A stretch of DNA of 64,000 nt from contig NZ_VFPG01000001.1 of the NCBI RefSeq assembly GCF_006716565.1, positions 496,001-560,000 of the forward strand, written 5' to 3'. The notes under the pieces are model-generated. The model made no database searches and was not told where the DNA came from. It saw only the letters and a list, made by a program, of their open reading frames with translations. A program made the position numbers and the translations under genes. Shown here one piece after another: positions 13,701 through 22,685 of this stretch (positions are counted from its first letter, which is position 1; every line of letters begins with the position of its first letter). Source of the stretch: Nocardia bhagyanarayanae (GTDB lineage Bacteria > Actinomycetota > Actinomycetes > Mycobacteriales > Mycobacteriaceae).

Positions 13701-15280
13701 ATGGACTCGGCGGAACGCGGCATGGCAAGGGCGACAACGTCTTCCGAGCCGATACCGCGCGCGGCCAGACCACCGGCCAGGCGCAGCGCGGCTTCGGAGA
13801 GTTCCCGATAGGTGTAGCGCTCGCCTTCGGTGCTCAACGCCAAGGCGTCCGGCGTCGCGGCGACCTGGCGGGCGAACAGCTCCGGCACCGTCACGCCGAG
13901 CACGTCGGCGGCGGGCGGCGCGGGCGGTTGCGGCCGCTCCCCCGGCAGCAGCACGTCGAGCGAATCCTGGCCCGCGTCACCGATGTCGGGCAGCCGGCGC
14001 AGCACCTCCACCAGGCGAGCGCCCAGGTCGGCGGGCGAGATTTCGCCGAGCACCGCCTCGACGGCCTCCACCACCACGGCCAGCTCGCCGTCGAGCAGGT
14101 AGGACACGACCGCGAGCGGGTAGTGGGTCAGGCTCTCCGACGCGGTCGGCCGGAAGGTGGTGCCGTCCGCGGTGGTGATCGCCTGGAGCACATCGGCGAC
14201 CGGCGCGTTCTCGTAGACGAAGAGCGTGTCGAACAGGGCGCCGCGCCCGGTGGCCCGCTGGATGGCGGACAAGCTCAGATATCCGTTGTCGCGCATGGTC
14301 GCCGACGTGCGCTGCAAATGAGCGCAGCCTTGCGCCACCCCGCCCGCGGCGTCCAGCTCGTCGAGCCGGATGCGCACGGGAATGGTGTTGATGAACAGGC
14401 CGATCATGGTCTCGACACCGGCGAGTTCGTCCGGCCTGCCGGAGACGGTGGTGCCGAAGACGACATCGCTGCGGTCGGTCAGCCTGCCGAGCACGATCGC
14501 CCACGCGAACTGGACGACCGTGTTCATGGTCAGCCCGTTCGCGCGGGCCCAGCGCTGCACCCGGTCGGTGTCGGCGCCGTCGAGGACCACCTTGTGGATG
14601 GTCGGCACGATCGTGTTCACCGCCGCGTCGGCGCGGTCGGCGAGAATCAGCGGGTCGACGTCGGCGAGATAGTCGGCCCAGCCGCGCAGAGTCGCCTCGT
14701 TGTCGCGGGCCGCCAGCCAGCCGATGTAGTCGCGGTAGGGGCGCGGGGCCGGCAGTGCGGCGGCCGAGCCGCCCGCCTCGTAGACCGCGAACAGCTCGCG
14801 GAAGAACACGCCCAGCGACCAGCCGTCCATCAGGATGTGGTGGGCGGTCACGATCATCCGGTGCGACCCGTCTGGCAGCGCGACCACCGCGACGCGCAGC
14901 GCGGGTCCGCGCGACAGGTCGAAGCCGTGGCGCGCCTCGGAGGCCACGATCGCTTCGAGTTCCCTTTCGTCGGCGGTCCTTTCGAACCACGGCAGCTCCA
15001 CCGAACTGGGCACGATCTGCACCGGCTTGGGTACGTCACGGTCCCAGAACGCGGCGCGCAGGTTGGCGTGCCTGCGCAGGATCGCCTCGACGCTGCGGCG
15101 CAGCAGCGCCACGTCGACCGGGCCCGCGACCTCGATCACGAACTGCATGTTGTACAGATCGTCGTCACCGGCCAGCTTGGCGAGCGAGAACAAGCCCTCC
15201 TGCAACGGGCTGAGGGCGAGCACGTCCTCGATCTGCGGCGGGGCCGCCTTGCGCTCGGGCGCCTGCGTGGTCTCCGACAT
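10703..15280 (-). CDS. nbtD: Nocobactin NRPS, C-A-PCP-E (MbtF-like, terminal lysine module)
   Basis: The product is 1525 residues. Domains: condensation (TAHHILMDGWS near residue 148), adenylation (IFTSGSTGEPKGVMG near 615, DASWQPMIGLL in the specificity pocket, YGPTETT), carrier protein (ELGLDSIVAISL, Ser near 1002) and epimerization (NIHHLAVDPVSWHII near 1187, NNGVDYGVLRYL near 1397). This matches the mycobactin terminal synthetase MbtF, which activates the second (hydroxy)lysine that is released as the cyclic hydroxamate. Here it should add that residue after the beta-hydroxy acyl unit from NbtB/NbtC. The ATG at 15280 lies 13 bp after nbtC, implying translational coupling. A specificity prediction from the pocket residues needs alignment that I could not run. 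Confidence 0.86.
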   Translation of the reverse strand: MSETTQAPERKAAPPQIEDVLALSPLQEGLFSLAKLAGDDDLYNMQFVIEVAGPVDVALLRRSVEAILRRHANLRAAFWDRDVPKPVQIVPSSVELPWFERTADERELEAIVASEARHGFDLSRGPALRVAVVALPDGSHRMIVTAHHILMDGWSLGVFFRELFAVYEAGGSAAALPAPRPYRDYIGWLAARDNEATLRGWADYLADVDPLILADRADAAVNTIVPTIHKVVLDGADTDRVQRWARANGLTMNTVVQFAWAIVLGRLTDRSDVVFGTTVSGRPDELAGVETMIGLFINTIPVRIRLDELDAAGGVAQGCAHLQRTSATMRDNGYLSLSAIQRATGRGALFDTLFVYENAPVADVLQAITTADGTTFRPTASESLTHYPLAVVSYLLDGELAVVVEAVEAVLGEISPADLGARLVEVLRRLPDIGDAGQDSLDVLLPGERPQPPAPPAADVLGVTVPELFARQVAATPDALALSTEGERYTYRELSEAALRLAGGLAARGIGSEDVVALAMPRSAESIVAILGVLAAGAAYVPVDITLPAARIESIVRQSNPRLILVDSAGVPALDEIESLPPVEAFGTVVTDSAALTVPVATRPEQCAYLIFTSGSTGEPKGVMGTHAALASYFADHRDRVYRPATARLGRPLRIAHAWSLSFDASWQPMIGLLDGQSIHLFDAEEMRDAQRLVDGIGRHGIDMIDTTPSMFAQLAAAGLVHERGSDLAVLALGGEAIGVPLWKQLCALPDTAVHNCYGPTETTVEAVVASVADPKATPTIGSPTTGMTGYVLDSRLRPTPHGVIGELYLSGAQLARGYAGKPGITAERFVADPFRPGQRMYRTGDLVRRLPSGDFAYLGRADDQVKIRGYRIEIGDIEAALHALPGVREAAVLVLRRPSGPVLVGFAVGAELESARLRAELADRLPGYMVPHRILTVGGLPVTGNGKLDARQLEALATAALESAAASTAPTTDTERTLCATVAELTGGAEPGIDEHLVELGLDSIVAISLVNALRRKGIATSPRAVLTAGSIRELAAAIDAGSGTERASAVAEYGSVGQVPILSWMHEHGNYRRLALNTLLELPAEVDGPRLEAVLQALLDGHDMLRARFVETAAGYDVVTREPGVVRAADILTRIEAGPNFSTDLGAHGRAVADEIDPLTGDLVRAVWFTRADGPGLLLLNIHHLAVDPVSWHIICADLAAAWEQLSAGTPELAPPVEYTSYRTWAERTRARAGSAEVAAQRDYWVAQTTAPDPVLAARRPDPRTDTWSSYRVQPLFTAPETTAAVLDGLTGELGAREFLLAALTATLATWRRERGQDASGGAYLAMEGHGREDQVLGADIDTAQTVGWFTSVFPARFGVGADVVDVAAAEQDPAAARALLASVAASLAAVPNNGVDYGVLRYLQADAELAAAPEPQVLFDYLGRMDLAVTRKPWSPVHEVELFTQLPTAPEPDFPLRYAMDVIAGVQPTDAGPQLVTLLRWSDALFTAAEVARLAEIWDAAVAALARAIAPVAVGGSPASPA

Positions 15281-15293
15281 TCCAGCGGACTCC

Positions 15294-18200
15294 TCAGCCT
15301 TTGTTCTCGGACATGAGCGACACGACGTCATCCAGGGACGCGCCGCCGAGGATGGCGGCGACCGGAAGGTCGCGGTTCAGTTCGGCCTTGAGCCGTTTGC
15401 GCAGATCGAGCGCCTGCAGCGAGTCCATGCCCAGCGAGACGAGCGGTACCGAGCCGTCGATGGCCTCGCTGCCGTCGGAGAGCATGACGCGGTCCAGCTC
15501 CCTGCGGATGCGTTCGGCGAATCCCGCTTCCGGAATCGACGGCGCGGAAACCACTGGGGCCGATGTCCTCTCCGCGCGCTCCGGCTCGGCGGCCGGTGCG
15601 GTCGTCGGCGCTGGAGCGGGAGCCAGTTCCGCCAGCGCGTCGAGCGCGGGGGCGAAAACCGCTTCGAGTCCGACGGTTTCGGTGACGCCGCGCAGCTTCG
15701 ACCAGTCCGCCGCGAGCACCAGGCTGTTGGCGGAGGTGTCGGCCAGCCCGGCCGCCACCGCGTCGGCCGCCGCCATCGGCAGCAGACCCGAGCCCTCGAT
15801 CCTGGCCTCGACCGCCGCGTCGGCCTCGGCGGGCAGCACCCACAGACCCCACTGCACCGACGTGCACGCGCGGCCCTCGGCGCGCAGGCGATGAGCCATG
15901 GCGTCGAGCATGCGGTTGGTGCCCGCGTAGAGCGCCTGGCCCCAGCCGCCGAGGGTGGCGGCGAAGGACGAGCACAGCAGCGTAGTGGCCGTGGGCGTCA
16001 TCGGCAGGGTCCGCAACACCTCGCCGAACCCGATCACCTTGGCCGCGCCCGCCTGGGCCACGGCCGCGGCGTCGGCGTCCGTCGCGGCCGAGTACACGTA
16101 GTCGACAGCCGCGTGCGCGAGCAGGCTCACCGGGCGATCCGCGTACCGGGCGGCCAGCTCGGCGACCGCGGCGGGATCGCTGATATCGCAAGCGAGGACA
16201 TCGATCTCGGTGTCGCCGAGCGCGCGGACGGCGCGCAGCCGTTCGGTCAGCGCGGCCGTCTCACCGCCGCGGTTCACCAGGGTGATCCGGCGCGCGCCGT
16301 CGCGGGCGAACTGCGCGCAGAACTCCAGGCCGACGTGCCCGGTGCCGCCGAGGATCAGCACTTCGGCGAGGTCGGGCGCGGCGGCCGTCGGGGCCGGCTC
16401 GGCCACGACGAGTCGCTTGGCGTGCAGCTTGCCGTCGCGCATCGCGAGCTCGGGCTCACCCGCCAGGTGCAGGGCTTCCAGGATCCGGTCGGCGGGCAGC
16501 TTCTGCTCCAGCGCCGGATAGTCGGCGGGCAGGTCGATGCGGCGGAAGGCGACGCCGATGCGCTCGAGCGCGACGCAGCGGAAGGCCGCACCGGCCGCCG
16601 CGGCGGCGAGCGCGGGAATCTCGTTCTCGGCCACCGCTTCCGCGCCCGCCGTCACCAGCCAGCACTCGGTGACGCGCGGGCCGAGCGCCGCGAGCCAGCC
16701 CTGATCGGTGGCGAAGCCGGCGAACTCGGCGACCGCGGCGGCCTCGTCTCGCGCGCTGCTCGGGGGCAGCAGCACCACGACGGTGTCGGCCTGTTCGACG
16801 GGCGATCCGTCGAACATCGTCACCGTCGCGCCGTGCCGTTCGGCTCGCTCGCGCAGCGCGGCGGCCAGCTCGGCGCAGCGCCCGTCGCGGTCGACGACCG
16901 CGACCGTGCGCGGCGGCGTCAGCGTGCGTCGCGAGAGCCGAGTCCAGTTCTCCGCCAAGCGAACCGGCGCGACCTCGGCGGGTCCGGCCGTCTCCGCGGA
17001 TCGGTAGGGCGCCCACAGCCGCTTCGGCGACATCTGGGTGTGCGGGAAGTTGGGCAGCGGAAGGCGGACGGCCGAGCCGGCCACCCGCAGGCTCTGCCAG
17101 TCGTAGTTCAGGTCGTGCACGGCGAGCGTCGCGAGGTTGCGCGTGAAATCCTCCAGCCCGACCGCGGTGCGCCGCGAGGTGCCGAGCACCTGGAAGTCGC
17201 GCGGTCCGGTGGCCGGGTCGTCCGGCACGGTGGCCAGGTTCTCCTGCAATGCCAGCTGCAGCGTGGGGTGTTCGGCCACCTCGATGAAGGTGTCGACCTC
17301 GGCGGTGGACGCCACCACGGCGCGATCGAAGCGGACCCGGTTGCGCAGGTTCCAGTACCAGTACTGCCGGTGCGTGATGTCCGGTGTGATCGGTCCGCCG
17401 AGAGTGCCGCCGTAACAGGTGATCTCGGTGGGCGAGAACGTCGGCGCGCTCATCTCGTCGCCGAGCACCGACTCCATCTCCTTGCGGATCCTGATCAGGA
17501 AGGTGGTGTGCGCCGGATAAGCGACCTTGATCTCCTTGGCGAACTTCCCCTCGGCGTTCGCCATCGCCACCATGTCGGCGACGGTGTCCTGATCGCCGGA
17601 GATGGCGAGGATGTGCGGAGCGTTCACGACGGCGAGTTCGGCCCAGCCGGAATGCCTGGCCAGCATCGCCTCGCACTCCTCGCGTTCCATGCCGAGCACG
17701 GCCATCGAGTACTGCTCGGGGTACACGATCTCGTCCACGAACCGCGCCCGGTGGGTCACGGCCAGCACCGCGTCGCGCCGAGTCATGATGCCCGACACCC
17801 AGCCCGCGGCCAGTTCGCCTTGGCTGTGACCGATCGTCGCGACCGGGCGAACACCGTACGCCTGCCACATGGCGGCCAAGCCGGACATGTGGAACATCAG
17901 CGCGGGCTGCACTTCCCAGACGGTGTCCTGGTATTCGCCCTCGTTTCCGAGCAGATAGTGGAACGGCGCGATATGGCCGTAGCGCTGCTCGTGAATCTCG
18001 ACGCAAGCGTCGACCTCAGCGCGGTACGCCGGGGAGGTCTCGTAGTAGGACCGCCCCATACCCGGCCGCTGACTGCCCTGACCGGGGAAGACGAAGCCGA
18101 CCCGGCGCGGCGAGGCGAGGCCGACGGTGCTCACCACCGCGGCGTGCGGCGCGTCCGCGGCGACGGCGCGCAGCGCGTCGAGCAGGTCGTCGCGGGTGCG

Positions 18201-18392
18201 CACCATCGCGAGCGCGCGACGGCGGCGCGCGATCCTGGTACGGAACAGCATGTCCGCCACGGCATCCGGCGTCACGCGTTCGTGCCGCTCCAGGTAGGAG
18301 AGCACGGCGGCGGCTTCGGCGCGCAGCCCGTCGGCGGTGTCGGAGGACAGCAGCACCGGAACGGCGCCGTCCGGGAGACGGTAATCAGGCAT
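15294..18392 (-). CDS. nbtC: Nocobactin polyketide synthase AT-KR-ACP (MbtD-like)
   Basis: The product is 1032 residues. The acyltransferase domain has FVFPGQGSQRPGMGR and GHSQGELAAG (Ser near residue 191). The ketoreductase has LILGGTGHVGLEF near 680 and an active-site ALYAGTNRMLDA. A carrier domain with SLGMDSLQALDLRKRL near 987 ends the protein. This is the split-PKS partner of the stand-alone ketosynthase NbtB, as with MbtC/MbtD. Together they extend the lysine thioester or a fatty acyl starter by one unit and reduce it to the beta-hydroxy acid that links the two lysines. The start overlaps the end of nbtB by 8 bp. The specificity loop reads AYPAHTTF, so I leave malonyl versus methylmalonyl choice open. 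Confidence 0.88.
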   Translation of the reverse strand: MPDYRLPDGAVPVLLSSDTADGLRAEAAAVLSYLERHERVTPDAVADMLFRTRIARRRRALAMVRTRDDLLDALRAVAADAPHAAVVSTVGLASPRRVGFVFPGQGSQRPGMGRSYYETSPAYRAEVDACVEIHEQRYGHIAPFHYLLGNEGEYQDTVWEVQPALMFHMSGLAAMWQAYGVRPVATIGHSQGELAAGWVSGIMTRRDAVLAVTHRARFVDEIVYPEQYSMAVLGMEREECEAMLARHSGWAELAVVNAPHILAISGDQDTVADMVAMANAEGKFAKEIKVAYPAHTTFLIRIRKEMESVLGDEMSAPTFSPTEITCYGGTLGGPITPDITHRQYWYWNLRNRVRFDRAVVASTAEVDTFIEVAEHPTLQLALQENLATVPDDPATGPRDFQVLGTSRRTAVGLEDFTRNLATLAVHDLNYDWQSLRVAGSAVRLPLPNFPHTQMSPKRLWAPYRSAETAGPAEVAPVRLAENWTRLSRRTLTPPRTVAVVDRDGRCAELAAALRERAERHGATVTMFDGSPVEQADTVVVLLPPSSARDEAAAVAEFAGFATDQGWLAALGPRVTECWLVTAGAEAVAENEIPALAAAAAGAAFRCVALERIGVAFRRIDLPADYPALEQKLPADRILEALHLAGEPELAMRDGKLHAKRLVVAEPAPTAAAPDLAEVLILGGTGHVGLEFCAQFARDGARRITLVNRGGETAALTERLRAVRALGDTEIDVLACDISDPAAVAELAARYADRPVSLLAHAAVDYVYSAATDADAAAVAQAGAAKVIGFGEVLRTLPMTPTATTLLCSSFAATLGGWGQALYAGTNRMLDAMAHRLRAEGRACTSVQWGLWVLPAEADAAVEARIEGSGLLPMAAADAVAAGLADTSANSLVLAADWSKLRGVTETVGLEAVFAPALDALAELAPAPAPTTAPAAEPERAERTSAPVVSAPSIPEAGFAERIRRELDRVMLSDGSEAIDGSVPLVSLGMDSLQALDLRKRLKAELNRDLPVAAILGGASLDDVVSLMSENKG

Positions 18393-19707
18393 CGATATCC
18401 TCCAGAACCGGCATGGCCAGGATGGCGTGCGCGTTCGTGCCCGCGACGCCGAACGACGAGACCGCGGCGTAGCGGACGCCCTCGTGCGCTTCCCACGGCT
18501 CGAGCTTCGTGGCCAGACGCAGCCCGGTCGCGCTCCAATCCACCGCGGTGGCGGGGTCGTCCGCGTGCAGCGTCGGTGCGATGTGACCGTTGGCGCCGCA
18601 CAGCAGCACCTTGATCAGCCCGAGCATGCCCGCGGCGGCCTGGGCGTGGCCGACATTGGTCTTCACCGAGCCCAGCCGAGGACCGCGCTCGGGGTCGGCG
18701 CCGTACGTGTTGCACAGCGCCGTGAGCTCCAGCGGGTCGCCCACCGGCGTTCCGGTGCCGTGCCCCTCGACGAGGCCGACCAGGCTCGGGTCGATGCCCG
18801 CCGCGTCGATCGTCTTGCGCACCAGCGCTTCCTGCGCCTGCGCGCTGGGCACCGCGATCGGCGCCCCTTTGCCGTTGTGGTTGACCCTGGTGGCGAGCAC
18901 CCTGCCGTACACGCGGTGGCCGAGCTCGCGGGCCCGCGACTCACGTTCCAGCACGACGACTCCCGCGCCCTCGCCCCACAGGGTTCCGGTGGCGCTCGCG
19001 GAGTAGGCGCGCAAGTGACCGTCCACGGCCAGCGCGTTGTTCTTGGCGAACTCGTAGAACGCGCCGGGCGAACCCATCACGGACACGCCGCCGGCGAGGG
19101 CCCAGTCGCATTCGCCGTTCCGGATCGCGGCGGCCGCCTGGTGCACGGCGGTCAGCGACGACGCGCACGCGGTGTCCACGGTGACCGACGGACCGACCAG
19201 ACCGAGACCGTGCGAGATGCGCCCGGCCACCGCGCCGAGCGCGGTGCCGACGGCGCGATAACCGTTGTACTCGTTGACTTCGCCTGCGCGCGGGCCGTAT
19301 TCGATGAACGAGGCGCCCATGAAACAGCCGGCCTCGTCTCCCGCCAGTGCGCCGGGGTTGATCCCCGCGTGCTCGAGTGCGCGCCAGGCCACCCGCAGCG
19401 CGACCCGCTGCTGGGGATCCATCGCGACCGCCTCGCGCGGCGTGATACCGAAGAAGTGCGGATCGAATTCCGTTGCCCCAGTGAGGAATCCACCGGCATC
19501 GGGTACCGAACCCCAGCCTTCTTCGCGGTGCAAGGAGAAAACTTCGCGCAGCGGCCATTCCCGGTCACGGGGAAAAGGACCGATCAATTCTCGCGATTCG
19601 GCGAGTGCCGACCAGAAATCGTCCAGATTGTCGACGCCCCCCGGCGCCTCCACCGCCATACCGGCGATGACAATGTGATCTTCTTCCCCCGAAACAGCGC
19701 GTGCCAT
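18385..19707 (-). CDS. nbtB: Nocobactin polyketide ketosynthase (MbtC-like, stand-alone KS)
   Basis: The product is 440 residues and is a single beta-ketoacyl synthase domain. The catalytic Cys is in VDTACASSLTAVH, the first His in VEGHGTGTPVGDPLE and the second in KTNVGHAQAAAG. The N-terminal substrate-entry region reads FDPHFFGITPREAVAMDPQQR. It would supply the decarboxylative Claisen step for the AT-KR-ACP protein encoded immediately downstream. It lies 27 bp after the thioesterase gene, in the iron-boxed nbtA-E run. All three catalytic residues are present. Confidence 0.9.
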   Translation of the reverse strand: MARAVSGEEDHIVIAGMAVEAPGGVDNLDDFWSALAESRELIGPFPRDREWPLREVFSLHREEGWGSVPDAGGFLTGATEFDPHFFGITPREAVAMDPQQRVALRVAWRALEHAGINPGALAGDEAGCFMGASFIEYGPRAGEVNEYNGYRAVGTALGAVAGRISHGLGLVGPSVTVDTACASSLTAVHQAAAAIRNGECDWALAGGVSVMGSPGAFYEFAKNNALAVDGHLRAYSASATGTLWGEGAGVVVLERESRARELGHRVYGRVLATRVNHNGKGAPIAVPSAQAQEALVRKTIDAAGIDPSLVGLVEGHGTGTPVGDPLELTALCNTYGADPERGPRLGSVKTNVGHAQAAAGMLGLIKVLLCGANGHIAPTLHADDPATAVDWSATGLRLATKLEPWEAHEGVRYAAVSSFGVAGTNAHAILAMPVLEDIDA

Positions 19708-19734
19708 GCCAAACCTAACGTGCGAATTCGCGAA

Positions 19735-20490
19735 CTATCTCGCGGAAAGAACTTCGGACGTCAGCAATTCAGCGATGCCGTCCACATGGTCGTTCAGGTA
19801 GAAATGTCCGCCGTCGAAAAGGGTGACGGTGATGTCCTGCTCGCTGTGCGTCGCCCACTCCTGCAGGTGCCGCGCGGTGACGTGCTCGTCGTCGGAGCCG
19901 CCCATGACGTGCAGCCTGGCGCGCAGCTCGACCTCGGGCCCGCACACGTAGCGGTCGAAGGCGGCGTAGTCGGCCTTGAGGGCGGGCAGTGTCATCCGCA
20001 TGATCTCGCGGCTGCCGAGCACATCCGCGCCGGTGCCGTTGAGCGCGGCGAGGTGATCGAGCAGCTCCTCGTCCTCGGTGGGGTGCTGCGGCATGTCGAC
20101 GACGCGGAACGGCGCGACCGCGCCCGAGGCGCCGAACAGGTTCACCTCGACGCCCGCGGCCTCGGCCTGGCGGACGAATTCGAAACCGACCATCGCGCCC
20201 ATGCTGTGCCCGAAGACCGTGACCGGCTCGCCGCGGTGGTATTCCGACTCCAGGAACGCGCTCAGCGCGCCCGCCGCCACCTCGGGCAGGGTCGTCGGCA
20301 TCGGCTCGGCGGCCCGGTCCTGACGGCCCGGGTACTGGAAGACGATGACATCGAAATTCTCGCTGAGCGCCTTCGAGAAGGCGCGGTAGGCGGAGGCGCC
20401 GCTGCCCGCGTGCGGGAACATCAGCAACGTCGGGCTCGAGTCCGAGCTCGGCTTGTGGAATTTGCGAATCCAACCAAGGGTTTTCGGCAT
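19735..20490 (-). CDS. nbtA: Type II thioesterase of the nocobactin cluster (MbtT-like)
   Basis: The product is a 251-residue alpha/beta hydrolase of the GrsT/TEII type. It has FPHAGSGASAY near the start (oxyanion region), the nucleophile in FGHSMGAMVGFE near residue 94, and the catalytic His in FDGGHFYLND near the end. Type II thioesterases clear mis-loaded or stalled acyl groups from carrier proteins, here presumably those of NbtC, NbtD and NbtE. It is the first gene of the minus-strand nbtA-E run and faces two IdeR-like boxes across the divergent region shared with the N-acyltransferase gene. Confidence 0.88.
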   Translation of the reverse strand: MPKTLGWIRKFHKPSSDSSPTLLMFPHAGSGASAYRAFSKALSENFDVIVFQYPGRQDRAAEPMPTTLPEVAAGALSAFLESEYHRGEPVTVFGHSMGAMVGFEFVRQAEAAGVEVNLFGASGAVAPFRVVDMPQHPTEDEELLDHLAALNGTGADVLGSREIMRMTLPALKADYAAFDRYVCGPEVELRARLHVMGGSDDEHVTARHLQEWATHSEQDITVTLFDGGHFYLNDHVDGIAELLTSEVLSAR

Positions 20491-20579
20491 TACGGCTCCT
20501 GCGTCACGGTATCGCTGCGCTAGCCGCTCGACGCCGCCGTCGAACTGGCGACGGGCCGGGCAACGCTAACTCAGCGACG

Positions 20580-20598
20580 TTAGCATAGGGTAACCTTA
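20580..20598. promoter_or_regulatory. IdeR-like iron box 1 of the nbtA/nbtH divergent region
   Basis: TTAGCATAGGGTAACCTTA matches the IdeR consensus at 15 of 19 positions. It starts exactly 25 bp from a second copy, so tandem binding is likely. It lies between the divergent genes nbtA and nbtH and can control both. Confidence 0.82.
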
Positions 20599-20604
20599 CC
20601 GATA

Positions 20605-20623
20605 TAAGCCTAGGGTAACCTTA
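20605..20623. promoter_or_regulatory. IdeR-like iron box 2 of the nbtA/nbtH divergent region
   Basis: TAAGCCTAGGGTAACCTTA shares the TAGGGTAACCTTA core with the box 25 bp away. Paired boxes in a bidirectional promoter resemble the paired IdeR sites at mycobacterial mycobactin promoters. Confidence 0.8.
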
Positions 20624-20661
20624 CGGCGACCAACCGCCGAGCGAACGGGAGCCCTAGCACG

Positions 20662-21327
20662 ATGAACCAGACCGGGACGCCGTACGTCCTCAAGCGCGAA
20701 TTGACCGATGTCGCAGAGGAGGTCCGCAGCGCACCGGCCCCGGTGGTTCCCGGCTTCGACGAGCCCTTCGAGCTACGGCTCGCCGATCCCGAGGGCGGCG
20801 ATCCGGACATGCTCGCCGAGTGGATGGCGCTGCCGCACCTGCTGGAGACCTGGGAACAGGACTGGCCCGCGGAGCGCCGCAAGCTCGACTTCCTCGCCCA
20901 GCTGGCCGGAACCTATTCGCGGCCGTGCATTCTCAGCTACGACTTCGCCGCGGTCGATCGCCCCGACCTCGGCCGCCGCGACATCGCCTACGTGGAGATC
21001 TACCGCGCCGCCAAGGACGAATGCGGCCGTCTCTACGACGCGCACCCGCTCGACATGGGATTCCACGTCGCCACAGCGGATCTGAACCTGATCGGCCGCG
21101 GCGTCATGTCGGGATGGATGGACCGGCTGGCCGCCGCGCTCTTCGCCGCCGAGCCGGAGTGCAGGCGCCTGATCTGCGATCCCGACTACCGCAACACCCC
21201 GATGCGCAAGGCGCTGTTGAAGAACGGCTGGGTCGAGCTCGGCGAGGTCGACGTGCGGCCGGACCGCCGGATCGCGCTGCACATCCTGCCGCGCACGGCG
21301 GCGGACGTGCCCGCGATCCGGCTCTGA
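20662..21327 (+). CDS. nbtH: Lysine N6-acyltransferase (MbtK/IucB-type GNAT) of nocobactin assembly
   Basis: The product is 221 residues, similar in size to MbtK. It shows the siderophore GNAT pattern: MLAEWMALPHLLETWEQDWP near residue 50, PCILSYDFAAVDRPD, an AYVEIYRAAKDE strand, and the HPLDMGFHVATADLNLIGRG active-site region near 130. CDPDYRNTPMRKALLKNGWV, the acyl-CoA/ACP binding part, follows. The HPxDxGxH motif holds the conserved His and Asp of AlcB/IucB-type enzymes. It should transfer the long acyl chain onto the epsilon-amino group of (hydroxy)lysine. It is divergent from nbtA and probably transcribed from the shared IdeR-controlled region. It ends 3 bp before the convergent nbtG. 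Confidence 0.87.
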   Translation: MNQTGTPYVLKRELTDVAEEVRSAPAPVVPGFDEPFELRLADPEGGDPDMLAEWMALPHLLETWEQDWPAERRKLDFLAQLAGTYSRPCILSYDFAAVDRPDLGRRDIAYVEIYRAAKDECGRLYDAHPLDMGFHVATADLNLIGRGVMSGWMDRLAAALFAAEPECRRLICDPDYRNTPMRKALLKNGWVELGEVDVRPDRRIALHILPRTAADVPAIRL

Positions 21328-21330
21328 ACC

Positions 21331-22662
21331 TCAGCCGAAGGCCCGGTCCCGGTTTCTCGTCACCGCCGACCGGGCCTTCGCCGATTCGGTGCGCAGCACG
21401 CGGTCCGAGAGTTCGCCCAAGCAGCTGAGATTCGGGAAACCGGGCCCCTGCGCCAGCGCGGCAAGGTTCGGCAGGTACAGCTTCGCGTCCAGCCCCGAGA
21501 CCGCGAGGTCGTAGCCGATCGACGCTTCGATCCTGGCCTGGGTCAGCTGACCGCCGACCGCGAGCTCGAGCAGATCGGCGGCGTTGGCGTCGAACATCTC
21601 CAGGAACCACAGCGGCTGCCCGCCGGTCGCGTCGATCACCAGATCGAAGTTGTGCACCTGGTCCGGGCGCATCTCGTTGCGCAGCGTCAGCGCGACGCCG
21701 TCGCCATGATCGGCGACCCGCACGACGCGGCCCTGCATGTGGTGCACCCGGTTGTCGGCGAGCAGGCTTTCCTGCACCCGGACCGAGAACACGCCGCGAT
21801 CGGTGCGCCTGATGACATCCCTGCGCTCCTCGGTGCTCAGCGATCCCCACTTGATCGGGTCGCTGAACAGCGAGTTCTCGAAATAGCTTTCGCCGCGGGT
21901 GTAGATGGTGGCCATCGGCGAGATCACCGAGATGGACAGCATGCCGTGGCGGACCAGTTCGTCCAGCGCCGATCCGGCCGTCTCGCCGCCGCCGATGACG
22001 GCCGCCCGCGAGGAGACCGGCAGCTTGCGCTTGCCCGCGAGGTCCCAGAATTCCGCCACGCTGAGCACCTTGGGGTGCTTGGCCAGCGCCTTCTCGCTGC
22101 GGCCCGGACCGGTGATCATCAGTGCGTCGGCGTCGATCTCGGTCGGAATGCCGTCGGCGTCGACCGCGGTGATCAGCCAGCCGTCGGCCGCGGCGGCGAT
22201 GGTGCGCACGGTGCCGAGGACGAGCTCGAAATCGGTTCGCGCGGCGACCCACTGGAGGTATTTGGCCCAGACGTGGTGTTGCGGACTAGGACGCCCGCGG
22301 TCGATCCACTCCGCGTAGGTGCCCTGGTCCACCAGGAAGGAGGTCCAGCTGAACGCCGTCATGGCCTCGTTGATGGCGCGGTTGTGGCCGCGCGCCCAGG
22401 TGGAGTGGTACGGGAAGCCCACGTCCTTCTCCGGGCTGGTGCCGAGCCGGTGCCGACCGTCGGTCCAGCCGCCGCTCGGCAGCCAATTGCCGCCCACCGT
22501 CTGCGCTTCCACTACGACGACACGCGGCGCGGGCAGCCCCAGTTCGCGCAGTACGTGCGCCTTGGCGGCGACGGCCATCGCCTTCGGACCCGCGCCGATC
22601 ACCACAAGTGTTTCCACCGGTTCTCCCACTCTCACATCGCGCGTATCCGTGTTCGCGCCCAC
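21331..22662 (-). CDS. nbtG: Lysine N6-monooxygenase (NbtG/MbtG-type flavoprotein)
   Basis: The product is 443 residues. An FAD-binding VIGAGPKAMAVAAKAH motif lies near residue 22, a substrate/flavin segment VGGNWLPSGGWTDGRHRLG near 61, and the NADPH-binding AVIGGGETAGSALDE motif near 217. A C-terminal DLVIDATGG completes the class B flavin N-monooxygenase pattern. The enzyme hydroxylates the lysine side-chain nitrogen to make the iron-chelating hydroxamate. A homologue from Nocardia farcinica, NbtG, has been characterised structurally, which supports the name. The gene is convergent with nbtH and divergent from the small secreted protein gene, with an IdeR-like box between. Confidence 0.92.
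   Translation of the reverse strand: MGANTDTRDVRVGEPVETLVVIGAGPKAMAVAAKAHVLRELGLPAPRVVVVEAQTVGGNWLPSGGWTDGRHRLGTSPEKDVGFPYHSTWARGHNRAINEAMTAFSWTSFLVDQGTYAEWIDRGRPSPQHHVWAKYLQWVAARTDFELVLGTVRTIAAAADGWLITAVDADGIPTEIDADALMITGPGRSEKALAKHPKVLSVAEFWDLAGKRKLPVSSRAAVIGGGETAGSALDELVRHGMLSISVISPMATIYTRGESYFENSLFSDPIKWGSLSTEERRDVIRRTDRGVFSVRVQESLLADNRVHHMQGRVVRVADHGDGVALTLRNEMRPDQVHNFDLVIDATGGQPLWFLEMFDANAADLLELAVGGQLTQARIEASIGYDLAVSGLDAKLYLPNLAALAQGPGFPNLSCLGELSDRVLRTESAKARSAVTRNRDRAFG
21336..21380. terminator. Convergent hairpin between nbtH and nbtG, inside the nbtG 3' coding end
   Basis: Twelve-base perfect arms (cgaaggcccggt / accgggccttcg) are separated by 21 bases. The hairpin begins 9 bases past the nbtH stop and lies within the last codons of nbtG. 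It could terminate nbtH transcription while being translated as part of nbtG. Confidence 0.5.
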
Positions 22663-22685
22663 ATCGACGAGCCCCCGCCTTCATG